DNA of 22,614 bases from CAYNKA01 sp964397655 (lineage in GTDB: Bacteria; Spirochaetota; Spirochaetia; DTKZ01), in assembly GCA_964397655.1 (NCBI GenBank), contig CAYNKA010000025.1:1-22614 (forward strand), read 5' to 3'. The position numbers and the translations under genes are program-made. Shown piece by piece: positions 6,951 to 13,569 of this stretch; within the stretch, counting starts at the first letter, position 1, and each line of letters starts with the position of its first letter. The notes under the pieces were generated by a model that had not been told where the DNA came from, did no database searches, and saw only the letters and a program-made list of their open reading frames with translations.

Positions 6951-7265
6951 TCAACGGACGCGGGTGAAGAAACAGCTCCTGTTCCCCGTATGGCAGGCCG
7001 TGCCGCCCGCCTGTTCGGCCTTGACGAGCACGCAGTCTCCGTCGCAGTCTACGTAGATTTCCTTCACGGTCTGAACGTGGCCTGAACTCTCGCCTTTCTT
7101 CCATAAGCGGTCCCGGCTCCTGGAATAGTAATGCACGAATCCCGTTGCGAGGGTGAGATCCCAGGCTTCCCGGTTCATGTAGGCCTGCATGAGCACGGTC
7201 CCGTCGCTCGCGTCCTGGACGATCGCGGGAACGAGCCCTCCCATCTTGTCGAAGTCGAGTTCCAT
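6951..7265 (-). CDS. hisI: Phosphoribosyl-AMP cyclohydrolase HisI
   Basis: Third enzyme of histidine biosynthesis; it opens the adenine ring of phosphoribosyl-AMP to give ProFAR. The 104-residue protein is the stand-alone cyclohydrolase without a fused HisE pyrophosphohydrolase. Visible features are GLVPAIVQD near the N-terminus, MNREAW, YSRSRDRLWKKGESSG, the Mg site DCDGD (D73, D75, D77) and the zinc cysteines C74, C91 (ACHTG) and C98 (RSCF). No other his gene is in the window. ATG 7265 matches the family start; a TTG at 7301 would add 12 residues. There is no SD. TTGACC (7301-7296) lies 17-18 nt before a weak TAACCA/AACCAT just upstream of the ATG, so leaderless initiation is possible. Confidence 0.96.
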   Translation of the reverse strand: MELDFDKMGGLVPAIVQDASDGTVLMQAYMNREAWDLTLATGFVHYYSRSRDRLWKKGESSGHVQTVKEIYVDCDGDCVLVKAEQAGGTACHTGNRSCFFTRVR

Positions 7266-7417
7266 GCGCTCATGGTTACCCGCCTCGCCCTGGCAGGTCA
7301 AGGCCCGCGTCCTTCCGCCCGTGCCCGGCCCCTTTTGCCCCGCCGTCCGGCTCCGCGCCTCCGCGCTTGCTTTTTTCGAAGATCGATCGAATATTAATAC
7401 ATGAGAAGGAGATACCC

Positions 7418-8227
7418 ATGACGCTTCCCGAAACCATGAGCCCGGTGACCGCGGCTCTCCTGGCCACCCTGTTCACCTGGGGGGTCACGGCGCTCGGCGC
7501 AGGACTCGTCTTTTTCTTCAAGAACATCAATCGGAAGGCGCTTGACGGCATGCTCGGCTTCGCGGCCGGCGTCATGACCGCCGCGAGCTTCTGGTCCCTC
7601 CTCGCTCCATCCATCGAAATGGCCGAGCAGATGGGCCTTCTTCCCTGGGTTCCTCCCCTCGTGGGCTTCCTCGCGGGAGGGGCCTTCCTCAAGCTGGTCG
7701 ACAGAATTCTGCCCCACCTGCACGTCGGGCTCGACAAGGGCGTTCCCGAGGGGCTCCACACGACCTGGAAGAAGAGCGTGCTCCTCGTGCTCGCCATAAC
7801 GCTCCACAACATCCCGGAGGGGCTCGCCGTGGGCGTGGCGTTCGGCGCGATCGGCGCGGGCATACCCTCGGCCTCTCTCGCGGGCGCCGTCGCCCTCGCC
7901 GTAGGTATCGGCATCCAGAATTTCCCGGAAGGTGCCGCGGTTTCAGTGCCGCTCCGGCGCGAGGGCCTTTCCCGCACCAAGAGCTTCATGTACGGTCAGG
8001 CCTCGGGCATCGTGGAACCGATCGCCGGCGTCCTCGGAGCGGCGCTCGTCACGGTGATGCAGCCGATCCTGCCCTACGCGCTCGCCTTCGCCGCCGGGGC
8101 GATGATCTACGTGGTCGTGGAGGAGGTCATCCCCGAAGCCCAGGGAAGCGGCAACAGCGACCTCGCCACGATGGGGGCGATGGTGGGCTTCGCTGTCATG
8201 ATGACGCTGGACGTGGCCCTGGGCTAG
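7418..8227 (+). CDS. ZIP-family divalent metal transporter (GufA/ZupT type)
   Basis: Integral membrane transporter of 269 aa predicted to import Zn2+ or related divalent cations. About eight hydrophobic helices are visible. The metal-binding signatures HNIPEG (130-135) and QNFPEG (167-172) lie in consecutive helices, and EEVIPE (235-240) lies near the C-terminus. The cytoplasmic loop between helices 3 and 4 holds His-containing PHLHVG (99-104). Start: AAGGAG (7406-7411) is 6 nt before ATG 7418; the in-frame upstream codons lack support. The gene diverges from hisI. Its stop shares the CTAG tetranucleotide with the stop of the convergent phosphatase gene. No metal-responsive operator was recognised. 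Exact metal specificity is unknown. Confidence 0.93.
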   Translation: MTLPETMSPVTAALLATLFTWGVTALGAGLVFFFKNINRKALDGMLGFAAGVMTAASFWSLLAPSIEMAEQMGLLPWVPPLVGFLAGGAFLKLVDRILPHLHVGLDKGVPEGLHTTWKKSVLLVLAITLHNIPEGLAVGVAFGAIGAGIPSASLAGAVALAVGIGIQNFPEGAAVSVPLRREGLSRTKSFMYGQASGIVEPIAGVLGAALVTVMQPILPYALAFAAGAMIYVVVEEVIPEAQGSGNSDLATMGAMVGFAVMMTLDVALG

Positions 8228-8940
8228 GTCCCGTAGGGCGCGGATCGCTGGAGCGGCCTATCGGAGCGGGAGCCGGAGACCCCGGGAGCCTGCACGTTGA
8301 GCTTTTCCCAGCGGGTCACCTTGTTCTCGACGGAAAACTGATAGATGCCGCAGTTGCCCATGGGGAAGAGGGGAAACCAGCTCGTCGACCCGAGCGTGAC
8401 CTTGATGAGCCATTGGAGAATGCCTGCGTGGGCGACCGCGATGCAGGCCCTGGGCGTGTTCGGATCTCGTTCGACCGCGTGTCTCAGCCTCGACACGAGG
8501 ACGGTCCACGCGGCCTCGGCCCGGGCCGAGAGTTCCCGAATGGATTCCGCCCCGTCGACGCCTTCCCAGCTTTTTTCCATGAAGGAGGCCCAGACCCGGG
8601 GATGCTTCGCCTTCGCCTCGTCCAGGGAGAGCCCGGTGAAGACGCCGGTGTCAAGCTCGGCGAGCTCGGCCGCCGGTTCGGGCGGCGGGAGCCCCGCGGT
8701 TTCCGCGAGGATCTCCGCGGTGGTCCTTCCGCGGGCGAGCGGCGTCGAGAGGACGAAGGCCGCGGGCTTGCCGCGGAACCATTCGCCGGTGAGCCGCGCC
8801 TGCTCGCGGCCGAGCTCGCTCAGGGCGAAGTCGAGCCTGCCCTGAACGAGGTCCTTGCGGTTTCCTTCGCTCATTCCGTGACGTACGAAGTAGAACTCGA
8901 ATTTCCCCGGACCTTCGAGGGGAGAAAAATCGACGGGCAT
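8224..8940 (-). CDS. Histidine phosphatase family protein (phosphoglycerate mutase-like)
   Basis: A 238-residue cytoplasmic protein of the histidine phosphatase superfamily. The phospho-accepting motif is FVRHG with H21. The conserved Arg is in STPLARGRTT (R70), and the second catalytic His is H171 in AVAHAGIL. The acidic segment ELDTGVFTGLS corresponds to the proton-donor loop. It could be a phosphatase on small phosphorylated metabolites or a cofactor-dependent phosphoglycerate mutase homologue; the sequence does not decide. ATG 8940 has GGAGG (8952-8948) spaced 7 nt. The last ~25 residues (APGVSGSRSDRPLQ...) form a low-complexity tail. The gene lies just downstream of glk on the same strand, 36 nt apart, so cotranscription with glucokinase is likely. 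Confidence 0.9.
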   Translation of the reverse strand: MPVDFSPLEGPGKFEFYFVRHGMSEGNRKDLVQGRLDFALSELGREQARLTGEWFRGKPAAFVLSTPLARGRTTAEILAETAGLPPPEPAAELAELDTGVFTGLSLDEAKAKHPRVWASFMEKSWEGVDGAESIRELSARAEAAWTVLVSRLRHAVERDPNTPRACIAVAHAGILQWLIKVTLGSTSWFPLFPMGNCGIYQFSVENKVTRWEKLNVQAPGVSGSRSDRPLQRSAPYGT

Positions 8941-8976
8941 TTCATGACCTCCGGTTTCCGTAAAGAAGATGCCGCA

Positions 8977-10041
8977 TCAAAGCAGTGAATAGGCGGCGTT
9001 CGCCGCCCCGAGAAGGCTGATGCCGTAGTCCTTCACGAGATAGACGGGGATTCCCGCGAGCGCGTCCCTGATCCCCTTGCGATAGCCCTGGCCGAACGTG
9101 CGCATGAAGAGCGCGTCCTCGAGCAGGAACCGTTCGTTCTTCGCCGCGATTCCCCCGGCGAGGTAGAGCCCCGCCCCGGGAAGGAACGTCGCCGCGACCC
9201 CGGCGGCGAAACGGGCGTAGAGTTTCGTGAAAAGCCGGATCGCCTCCGTGCAGATCGGAATCCTGCCCGCGGCCGACGACACGAGGGCGGGGATCTCCGC
9301 CTCGTCCGCGCCGAGGATCTTCGCGGCCTCGCTTCCCGCGGTCAGCCCCCGCTTCTCCGCGAGGAACCGGCAGATGTTCACGATCCCCTGGCCCGAGATG
9401 AAGAGCTCCGCCTCCGGGATCGCGCCGATCCGCCTCTCCACGAAACGGGAAAGCTCGCGGCTCTCCTCGTCGTAGCCGCCGAAATCGACGTGACCGCCTT
9501 CGGACGGACAGGCTATGTACCTGCCGTGGTCCTCGATGAGGAAACCCACCCCCAGTCCGGTCCCTGCGCCGACCACGGCCCTCACGTTCCCTCCGGCCGA
9601 AGGACGCGATCCGTCGGGCCTGGGCAGGACCGCGATCTGTCCCGGATCGTCCGGATCCAGGAGCGGCAGCCCGTAGCTGATCGCCGTGAAGTCGTTGATG
9701 ACCGCGGTCTTGGCCCCGAGCAGGTCCGCGATTTCCGTGCCGGAGATCTCCCAGGGAACGTTCGTCATCACGCAGCGGTCGCCGGCGACCGGGCCGGCCG
9801 CGCTGATGCAGCAGAGATCCACGGCCGCCGATCCGCGTTTCGCGGCGATCTCGCGCGCCGTGCGGATGACCGCTTCGGAGAGCGAAGCCAGCTCTCCGGT
9901 CTTGAAGAGGAATTTTCCCATCACTTCGAAGGAACGGTTCTTCCTTCCCACGAGGGCCAGGCTGGTGTTGGTCCCCCCCACGTCCCCCGCGAGAATGAGC
10001 AGGTCGGCCTGGGCGTCGGGTTTCGGCCATTCGATCTTCAT
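8977..10041 (-). CDS. glk: Glucokinase (Glk family)
   Basis: ATP-dependent glucose phosphorylation to glucose 6-phosphate; cytoplasmic, first step of glycolysis. The 354 residues show the phosphate-1 loop GDVGGTNTS (19-27), the catalytic INDFTAISYG (N116, D117), the phosphate-2 loop GAGTGLGVG (158-166) and the sugar-binding SEGGHVDF (180-187). This pattern fits the E. coli-type Glk family (PF02685), not the ROK group, since no CXCGXXGC zinc motif is present. It is slightly longer than E. coli Glk (321 aa). Start: ATG 10041 gives the family N-terminus but has no properly spaced SD. TATAAA lies 7 nt upstream and TTGCGC 17 nt further, which suggests a leaderless transcript. The histidine phosphatase gene follows 36 nt downstream. 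Confidence 0.96.
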   Translation of the reverse strand: MKIEWPKPDAQADLLILAGDVGGTNTSLALVGRKNRSFEVMGKFLFKTGELASLSEAVIRTAREIAAKRGSAAVDLCCISAAGPVAGDRCVMTNVPWEISGTEIADLLGAKTAVINDFTAISYGLPLLDPDDPGQIAVLPRPDGSRPSAGGNVRAVVGAGTGLGVGFLIEDHGRYIACPSEGGHVDFGGYDEESRELSRFVERRIGAIPEAELFISGQGIVNICRFLAEKRGLTAGSEAAKILGADEAEIPALVSSAAGRIPICTEAIRLFTKLYARFAAGVAATFLPGAGLYLAGGIAAKNERFLLEDALFMRTFGQGYRKGIRDALAGIPVYLVKDYGISLLGAANAAYSLL

Positions 10042-10048
10042 GCCTTTC

Positions 10049-10077
10049 TTTATATCGAAAGGAGGGGGGCAGCGCAA
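10049..10077 (-). promoter_or_regulatory. Leaderless promoter candidate of glk
   Basis: On the minus strand TTGCGC (10077-10072), 17 nt and TATAAA (10054-10049) precede the glk ATG by 7 nt, so transcription would begin at or one base before the start codon. The only SD-like bases (AAAGG) end one base from the ATG, too close to function normally. Confidence 0.5.
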
Positions 10078-10124
10078 GGAAGCCGCGGCGCGTGAAGGCG
10101 CCTGGCTGGTCCGCTCGAATCCGC

Positions 10125-10163
10125 GGGGCGGGCGCCGGCGGCGCCGGCGGATCCGCCCGCCCC
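10125..10163 (-). terminator. GC-rich hairpin between the membrane-protein gene and glk
   Basis: GGGGCGGGC (10125-10133) and GCCCGCCCC (10155-10163) can pair into a 9-bp, all-GC stem around an interior made of GCCGGC/GGCGCC palindromes. It starts 5 nt after the stop of the membrane-protein gene on the minus strand. There is no U tract, so it may be a 3' end-stabilising or Rho-assisted structure and not a classic terminator. Confidence 0.45.
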
Positions 10164-10167
10164 GGCG

Positions 10168-10962
10168 TCACTTCATCCGCCGCGCGAGCGGGAGGAAGAG
10201 CAGGATCCAGGCCACGGCGCAGAGAAACGCTACGACGGTGCCAGCGAGGAGGCCGAGACGCGGATAGAGGTACCTCACCGCGAAGGCGTACACGATGATG
10301 TTCGACGAAGACGGCATGAGGATCTTTCCGGTCGCGCGGGTGAAGGCGGTGCCCTGGGTCTTCGCGAGGATCGTGAGCGTTGAAAGCATGACCGCGGGAA
10401 AGGTCGTCGCGATGCCCGTGATGTAGGCGGGCGCGATCTGGGCGATGAGCACGGCCGAGGCGACCACGGTTCCCGCGAAGAGCGCTCGTATCAGCAGGCC
10501 CCGGAGGCTGAAGGGTACGCGTTTCTTGGGAACCGACACCACCTCGGCTCCGTACTCGAGGGCGACGAATCCTCCGACCGCCGCGATGACGAAGAGCAGG
10601 AGGGCGAGGGCGACGCTCTCCACCCTGAGAAAGGCGAGGACGACAGCGGAGACGAACCACATCGAGAGCGAGATCGTTATCGCCGCCGGGATGCCGCGGG
10701 GAAGGGCCAGGACGAAGACGAAGATGAAGAGCACGTTCATCGTCATGCCCATCGTCGACGCGGCGGCCGCCTCCACGGCGAACGGGACTCCCTTGGTGAT
10801 CCCGATGAAGAGGAGGGAAAGCACGATGTTCGAGGGGAGGTTCACGAGGAGGCCTCCCACCCGGTTGCCCAGCTTTTCGCCGGCCATCGTCGCGCCGCCG
10901 ATCCAGGTCCCGGCGAGGACGAAGGCGAGACCGACCCTGAGCGCGATCTCCGCGCCGCTCAT
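10168..10962 (-). CDS. Unrecognised multi-pass membrane protein with internal duplication
   Basis: A 264-residue, very hydrophobic protein with about 8-9 predicted helices and no soluble domain. I do not recognise the family with confidence. The two halves resemble each other: residues 36-63 (GGLLVNLPSNIVLSL...TKGVPFA) align with 182-209 (TGIATTFPAVMLSTL...TQGTAFT). Gly, Pro, Gly and Phe fall at identical spacing (G37/P43/G58/F61 against G183/P189/G204/F207), so this looks like a duplicated transporter-type fold. The start ATG overlaps the stop of the upstream dehydrogenase as ATGA, implying translational coupling. A permease for the dehydrogenase's hydroxy- or keto-acid substrate is the natural guess, but it is an inference from context only. 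Confidence 0.8.
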   Translation of the reverse strand: MSGAEIALRVGLAFVLAGTWIGGATMAGEKLGNRVGGLLVNLPSNIVLSLLFIGITKGVPFAVEAAAASTMGMTMNVLFIFVFVLALPRGIPAAITISLSMWFVSAVVLAFLRVESVALALLLFVIAAVGGFVALEYGAEVVSVPKKRVPFSLRGLLIRALFAGTVVASAVLIAQIAPAYITGIATTFPAVMLSTLTILAKTQGTAFTRATGKILMPSSSNIIVYAFAVRYLYPRLGLLAGTVVAFLCAVAWILLFLPLARRMK

Positions 10963-12023
10963 GGCCTGGGGAGCGGCACCGCGAGCTTCTCCGCCCAGGG
11001 GACGAGACCTTCCATGATGCCCGCGTCGAGGCTCACGCCTTCCCTGATCTGCCTGGCCCGGAGTTCGAGCGCGCGGTCGCCCGGTACCCTGACGCGATCG
11101 AACCCCTTGCGGGGCGGCGTCGCCCTGCTTTCGTCTGCGAGCCACTTCATCTCGCGCCTGAAGGCCGCGGTTCCGCCGAAGGCCGCGGTGTCCATGATCT
11201 GCAGGAAGACCGAAGCGCCCCACGTGGCGGGGTTCTTGGATCTGCCGTAGCCCGCGAGCCCCGAGGTGAGAGCCTCCACGAAGAGGCCCAGGGCGAAACC
11301 CTTGTAGCCGTTGTCGGCGCCTCCCAGGGGAAGGATGGTACCGCCTTTTTCCCTCGATACGACCTCGGGGTCGTTCGTCGCGTTCCCCTCGGAGTCGAGG
11401 AGCCATTTCCCCGGCAGCTTCTTCTTCATCGTGCGGTACCGGTTGACGACCCCGAGCGCCACCGTGGACATGCTGATGTCGATGATGATGGGCGAGCCCT
11501 TGCCGGCCGGAATCCCCATGGCCATGGGATTCGGCGTGTAGAGGGCTTTCGTCCCGCCGAAGGGGGCGACCGATTTCACCGAAGGATCGGAGGAGGTGAG
11601 GATCGTGAAGAAGCCTTTTTCCGCGAGCGGCGGGAGGTAGGCAGCGAGGCAGGCGATGTGATGGCTCTTGCGGATCACGTAGGTCACGACGGGATGCTTT
11701 TTCGTTCTCGCGACCGCTTCGTCGATGGCTTTCTGGGTGAGCCAGATCCCGGGGAGATAGTTGCCGTCCCATGTCACGACGGAGCCGTGATCGGCCAGCA
11801 CCTTCGGCTCGCCCTTCTTTCGGAGCGTGCCCTTTTCCAGTTCCGCGAGATAGCCCGGAACGAGCTTGAAACCATGGGTGACGTGGCCCATGAGATCCGC
11901 CTCGGCGAGGATGCGCGAGGTCGTCGCGGCCCGTTCGCGGTCGAGTCCCGCCTTCATGAAAAGCTCGGTCCCGAATTCGAGCAAGCTCGGATACGTGTAA
12001 CGTTGATCTTGTTTCTTGGACAT
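10959..12023 (-). CDS. Ldh_2-family malate/L-lactate dehydrogenase (NAD(P)-dependent 2-hydroxyacid/2-ketoacid oxidoreductase)
   Basis: A 354-residue cytoplasmic oxidoreductase of the MDH2/Ldh_2 (PF02615) family, which includes malate, ureidoglycolate, 2,3-diketogulonate and delta-1-piperideine-2-carboxylate reductases. The family signature DLMGHVTHGF (43-52) is present. KSHHIACLAAYL corresponds to the catalytic-His region. TPNPMAMGIP and DISMSTVALG match the nucleotide-binding part, and GGADNGYKGFAL is also typical. The substrate cannot be assigned. Start: GAAGGA (12036-12031) is 7 nt before ATG 12023; an ATG at 12047 would add 8 residues but lies upstream of that SD. The gene is the first of a two-gene unit with the downstream membrane protein (4-nt overlap) and diverges from the methyltransferase gene. 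Confidence 0.92.
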   Translation of the reverse strand: MSKKQDQRYTYPSLLEFGTELFMKAGLDRERAATTSRILAEADLMGHVTHGFKLVPGYLAELEKGTLRKKGEPKVLADHGSVVTWDGNYLPGIWLTQKAIDEAVARTKKHPVVTYVIRKSHHIACLAAYLPPLAEKGFFTILTSSDPSVKSVAPFGGTKALYTPNPMAMGIPAGKGSPIIIDISMSTVALGVVNRYRTMKKKLPGKWLLDSEGNATNDPEVVSREKGGTILPLGGADNGYKGFALGLFVEALTSGLAGYGRSKNPATWGASVFLQIMDTAAFGGTAAFRREMKWLADESRATPPRKGFDRVRVPGDRALELRARQIREGVSLDAGIMEGLVPWAEKLAVPLPRP

Positions 12024-12153
12024 GGAAAGGTCCTTCTCCTTCGGCATCGATGATTTTGCCTTCCATTATCGGGAAACGGCGGACGGAAGGCAAGAGCGGC
12101 GAGAAGCCGTGCGGGAACGATATGCGGACCTTTCTCTTTCCGGGAAAGGGGGG

Positions 12154-12159
12154 TATCAT
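12154..12159 (+). promoter_or_regulatory. Candidate -10 element of a leaderless pcm promoter
   Basis: TATCAT (5/6 match) is followed by six bases and the pcm ATG at 12166. A -35 is weak (TTTCTC at 12131-12136, 17-nt spacer). A small inverted repeat CTTTCC-G-GGAAAG (12136-12148) sits in the spacer. No SD at useful distance is present. Confidence 0.4.
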
Positions 12160-12165
12160 GAAGGC

Positions 12166-12801
12166 ATGACCGAGTCGGAGCGGATGGTCGCGGATCAGAT
12201 TCTGAGGCGGGGCGTGACGAGCTCGCGCGTGCTCGACGCCATGAGGAAGATCCGGCGCCACGAGTTCGTTCCGGAGTCCCTGAGGTCGCAGGCCTACGGG
12301 GACGGGCCCCTCCCGATCGGCAGGGGACAGACCATCTCCCAGCCCTACATCGTGGCCTACATGACCGAACTCCTCCGGGTCGGGCGGACCGACCGGATCC
12401 TGGAGGTGGGCACGGGGAGCGGTTATCAGACCGCGGTCCTCGCCGAGCTCGCGGAGCGCGTCTTCAGCGTCGAGCTGATCGACGTCCTTTCCCTGTCGGC
12501 TTCGAGGCTTCTCGGGGAGCTGGGATACGGGAACATCGAATTCCGCATCGGCGACGGGGCCCTCGGTTGGCCTGAACACGCGCCCTTCGACGGCATCATC
12601 GTGACCGCGGCGGCGTCCCGCGTCCCTCCCGCTCTCGTCGAACAGCTCGGTCCCGAGGGAAGGATGGTCGTCCCGGTCGGCGAGCCCTTCGAGATCCAGG
12701 ACCTCGTCCTCGTGAAGAAGGAAGGAGGCAGGATCTCCTCTCGGAGCCAGCTTCAGGTCCGGTTCGTACCCTTGCGGGAAGGCGAAGGGCTCAATCGTTG
12801 A
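12166..12801 (+). CDS. pcm: Protein-L-isoaspartate O-methyltransferase
   Basis: SAM-dependent repair enzyme that methylates isoaspartyl residues formed by protein ageing; cytoplasmic. The 211 aa length is normal. Signatures are MVADQILRRGVTSSRVL...RHEFVP at the N-terminus, the substrate loop GQTISQPYIVAYMTELL (54-70), SAM motif I LEVGTGSGYQTAVLAEL (79-95), and FDGIIVTAAASRVP (141-154). The ATG at 12166 gives the standard N-terminus; the upstream ORF extension back to 12016 is not family-like. No usable SD precedes it (the G run at 12148-12153 is 12 nt away). TATCAT 6 nt upstream suggests leaderless initiation. It converges on phoU with an 11-nt overlap of 3' ends. Confidence 0.96.
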   Translation: MTESERMVADQILRRGVTSSRVLDAMRKIRRHEFVPESLRSQAYGDGPLPIGRGQTISQPYIVAYMTELLRVGRTDRILEVGTGSGYQTAVLAELAERVFSVELIDVLSLSASRLLGELGYGNIEFRIGDGALGWPEHAPFDGIIVTAAASRVPPALVEQLGPEGRMVVPVGEPFEIQDLVLVKKEGGRISSRSQLQVRFVPLREGEGLNR

Positions 12802-13447
12802 GGGCCGCGTGCCTCCCTTCCTTCGAATAGACGATCCACTCGCAGATGTTGGTGACGAGGTCTCCGATGCGTTCGAGGTATCGTCCGAGCAGGAGGAGCA
12901 GGGCGAATTCCTTGGAGGTTTTCGTCACCTTCGATTCATCGTAGAGCTTCTTCCTGAAACGATCGTGCTGCCCGTCCACCTCGTCGTCCTTTTCCGCGGC
13001 AGACTTCGCCTTTCCGGAGTCGTCCGAAATGAAGGCGGTGAGCGCTTCGTCGAGCATGGAAATGTCCGTGTCGATCATCGCCTCGATGTTCGCGGAGAAG
13101 GGAGCGAGCGTCTCTTCGTCCAATTTCCGGAGCGCCTTCGCCACATGGACCGCGTAATCCCCCATGCGTTCGAGATGCGCGACTATCTTCAGGCAGGATA
13201 CGATTTTTCTGAGGTCCCCGGCCACAGGCTGTTCCGTGGCTATGAGGGAGATGATCTTGTCTTCCAGGAGGGTCTCGGCCTCGTTGATCCCCTTTTCGGA
13301 TCCCTTCACCTTGTCCAGCAGGGCCTTGTCCTTGTCGGGCAGTAGAGACCTGGAGACTTTCAGATTGTCTTCCACCATCACTCCCATGCGGAGCAGGTCC
13401 TGATAGAGGTCCTTGAGTTTCCTGTCGTAGCTTTCCCGAGTCGGCAT
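12791..13447 (-). CDS. phoU: Phosphate signalling/transport accessory protein PhoU (copy 1, divergent)
   Basis: A 218-residue all-helical cytoplasmic protein with two PhoU three-helix repeats. The hallmark metal-binding segments are LIATEQPVAGDLRKIVSCLKI..LERMGDYAVH in repeat 1 and LGRYLERIGDLVTNICEWIVY in repeat 2. PhoU links the Pst transporter to phosphate-responsive signalling and restrains uptake. Start: AAGGAGG (13461-13455) lies 7 nt before ATG 13447; an ATG at 13468 would be upstream of this SD. It is transcribed away from the pst operon and shares its 122-nt control region. A charged segment, SGKAKSAAEKDDEVDGQHD, separates the repeats. A second phoU closes the pst operon, so this genome has two versions side by side. 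Confidence 0.95.
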   Translation of the reverse strand: MPTRESYDRKLKDLYQDLLRMGVMVEDNLKVSRSLLPDKDKALLDKVKGSEKGINEAETLLEDKIISLIATEQPVAGDLRKIVSCLKIVAHLERMGDYAVHVAKALRKLDEETLAPFSANIEAMIDTDISMLDEALTAFISDDSGKAKSAAEKDDEVDGQHDRFRKKLYDESKVTKTSKEFALLLLLGRYLERIGDLVTNICEWIVYSKEGRHAALND

Positions 13448-13484
13448 CGCAAGCCCTCCTTCATCCATCCCAACTAGCCGGATT

Positions 13485-13523
13485 TTAACAATTCTCTTAC
13501 ATATCGTTGATGTTGTCCATGTA
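13485..13523 (+). promoter_or_regulatory. Pho-box-like direct repeat in the phoU/pstS divergent promoter region
   Basis: Hexamers TTAACA (13485), CTTACA (13496), TTGATG (13507) and CATGTA (13518) follow at an exact 11-bp interval. The first two resemble PhoB/PhoP half-sites (CTGTCA or TTAACA type), which also repeat every 11 bp. Candidate -10 hexamers TAAATT (13522-13527) and TAAATC (13535-13540) follow. The element sits between divergent phoU and pstS and could control both. No PhoB/PhoR gene is in the window. Confidence 0.45.
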
Positions 13524-13569
13524 AATTCACCCCGTAAATCGGGACGATCCGATTGTACAGGAGGAAAAA

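Noticed and set aside
10031..10070. SD for glucokinase from the GGAGGGGGG tract at 10061-10069
   Set aside because: That tract is on the plus strand; on the coding (minus) strand it reads C-rich and cannot pair with 16S rRNA.
8942..10660. 572-codon open frame on the minus strand across glucokinase and the membrane-protein gene
   Set aside because: It is Arg/Gly/Pro-rich with no family features and is out of frame with two recognisable genes; a GC-rich shadow frame.
10168..12579. 803-codon continuous minus-strand frame suggesting a giant fusion protein
   Set aside because: Only the last 264 codons encode sensible protein. The upstream part is an Arg/Gly/His-rich shadow of the dehydrogenase and pcm genes. 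The ATG at 10962, coupled to the dehydrogenase stop, marks the real start.
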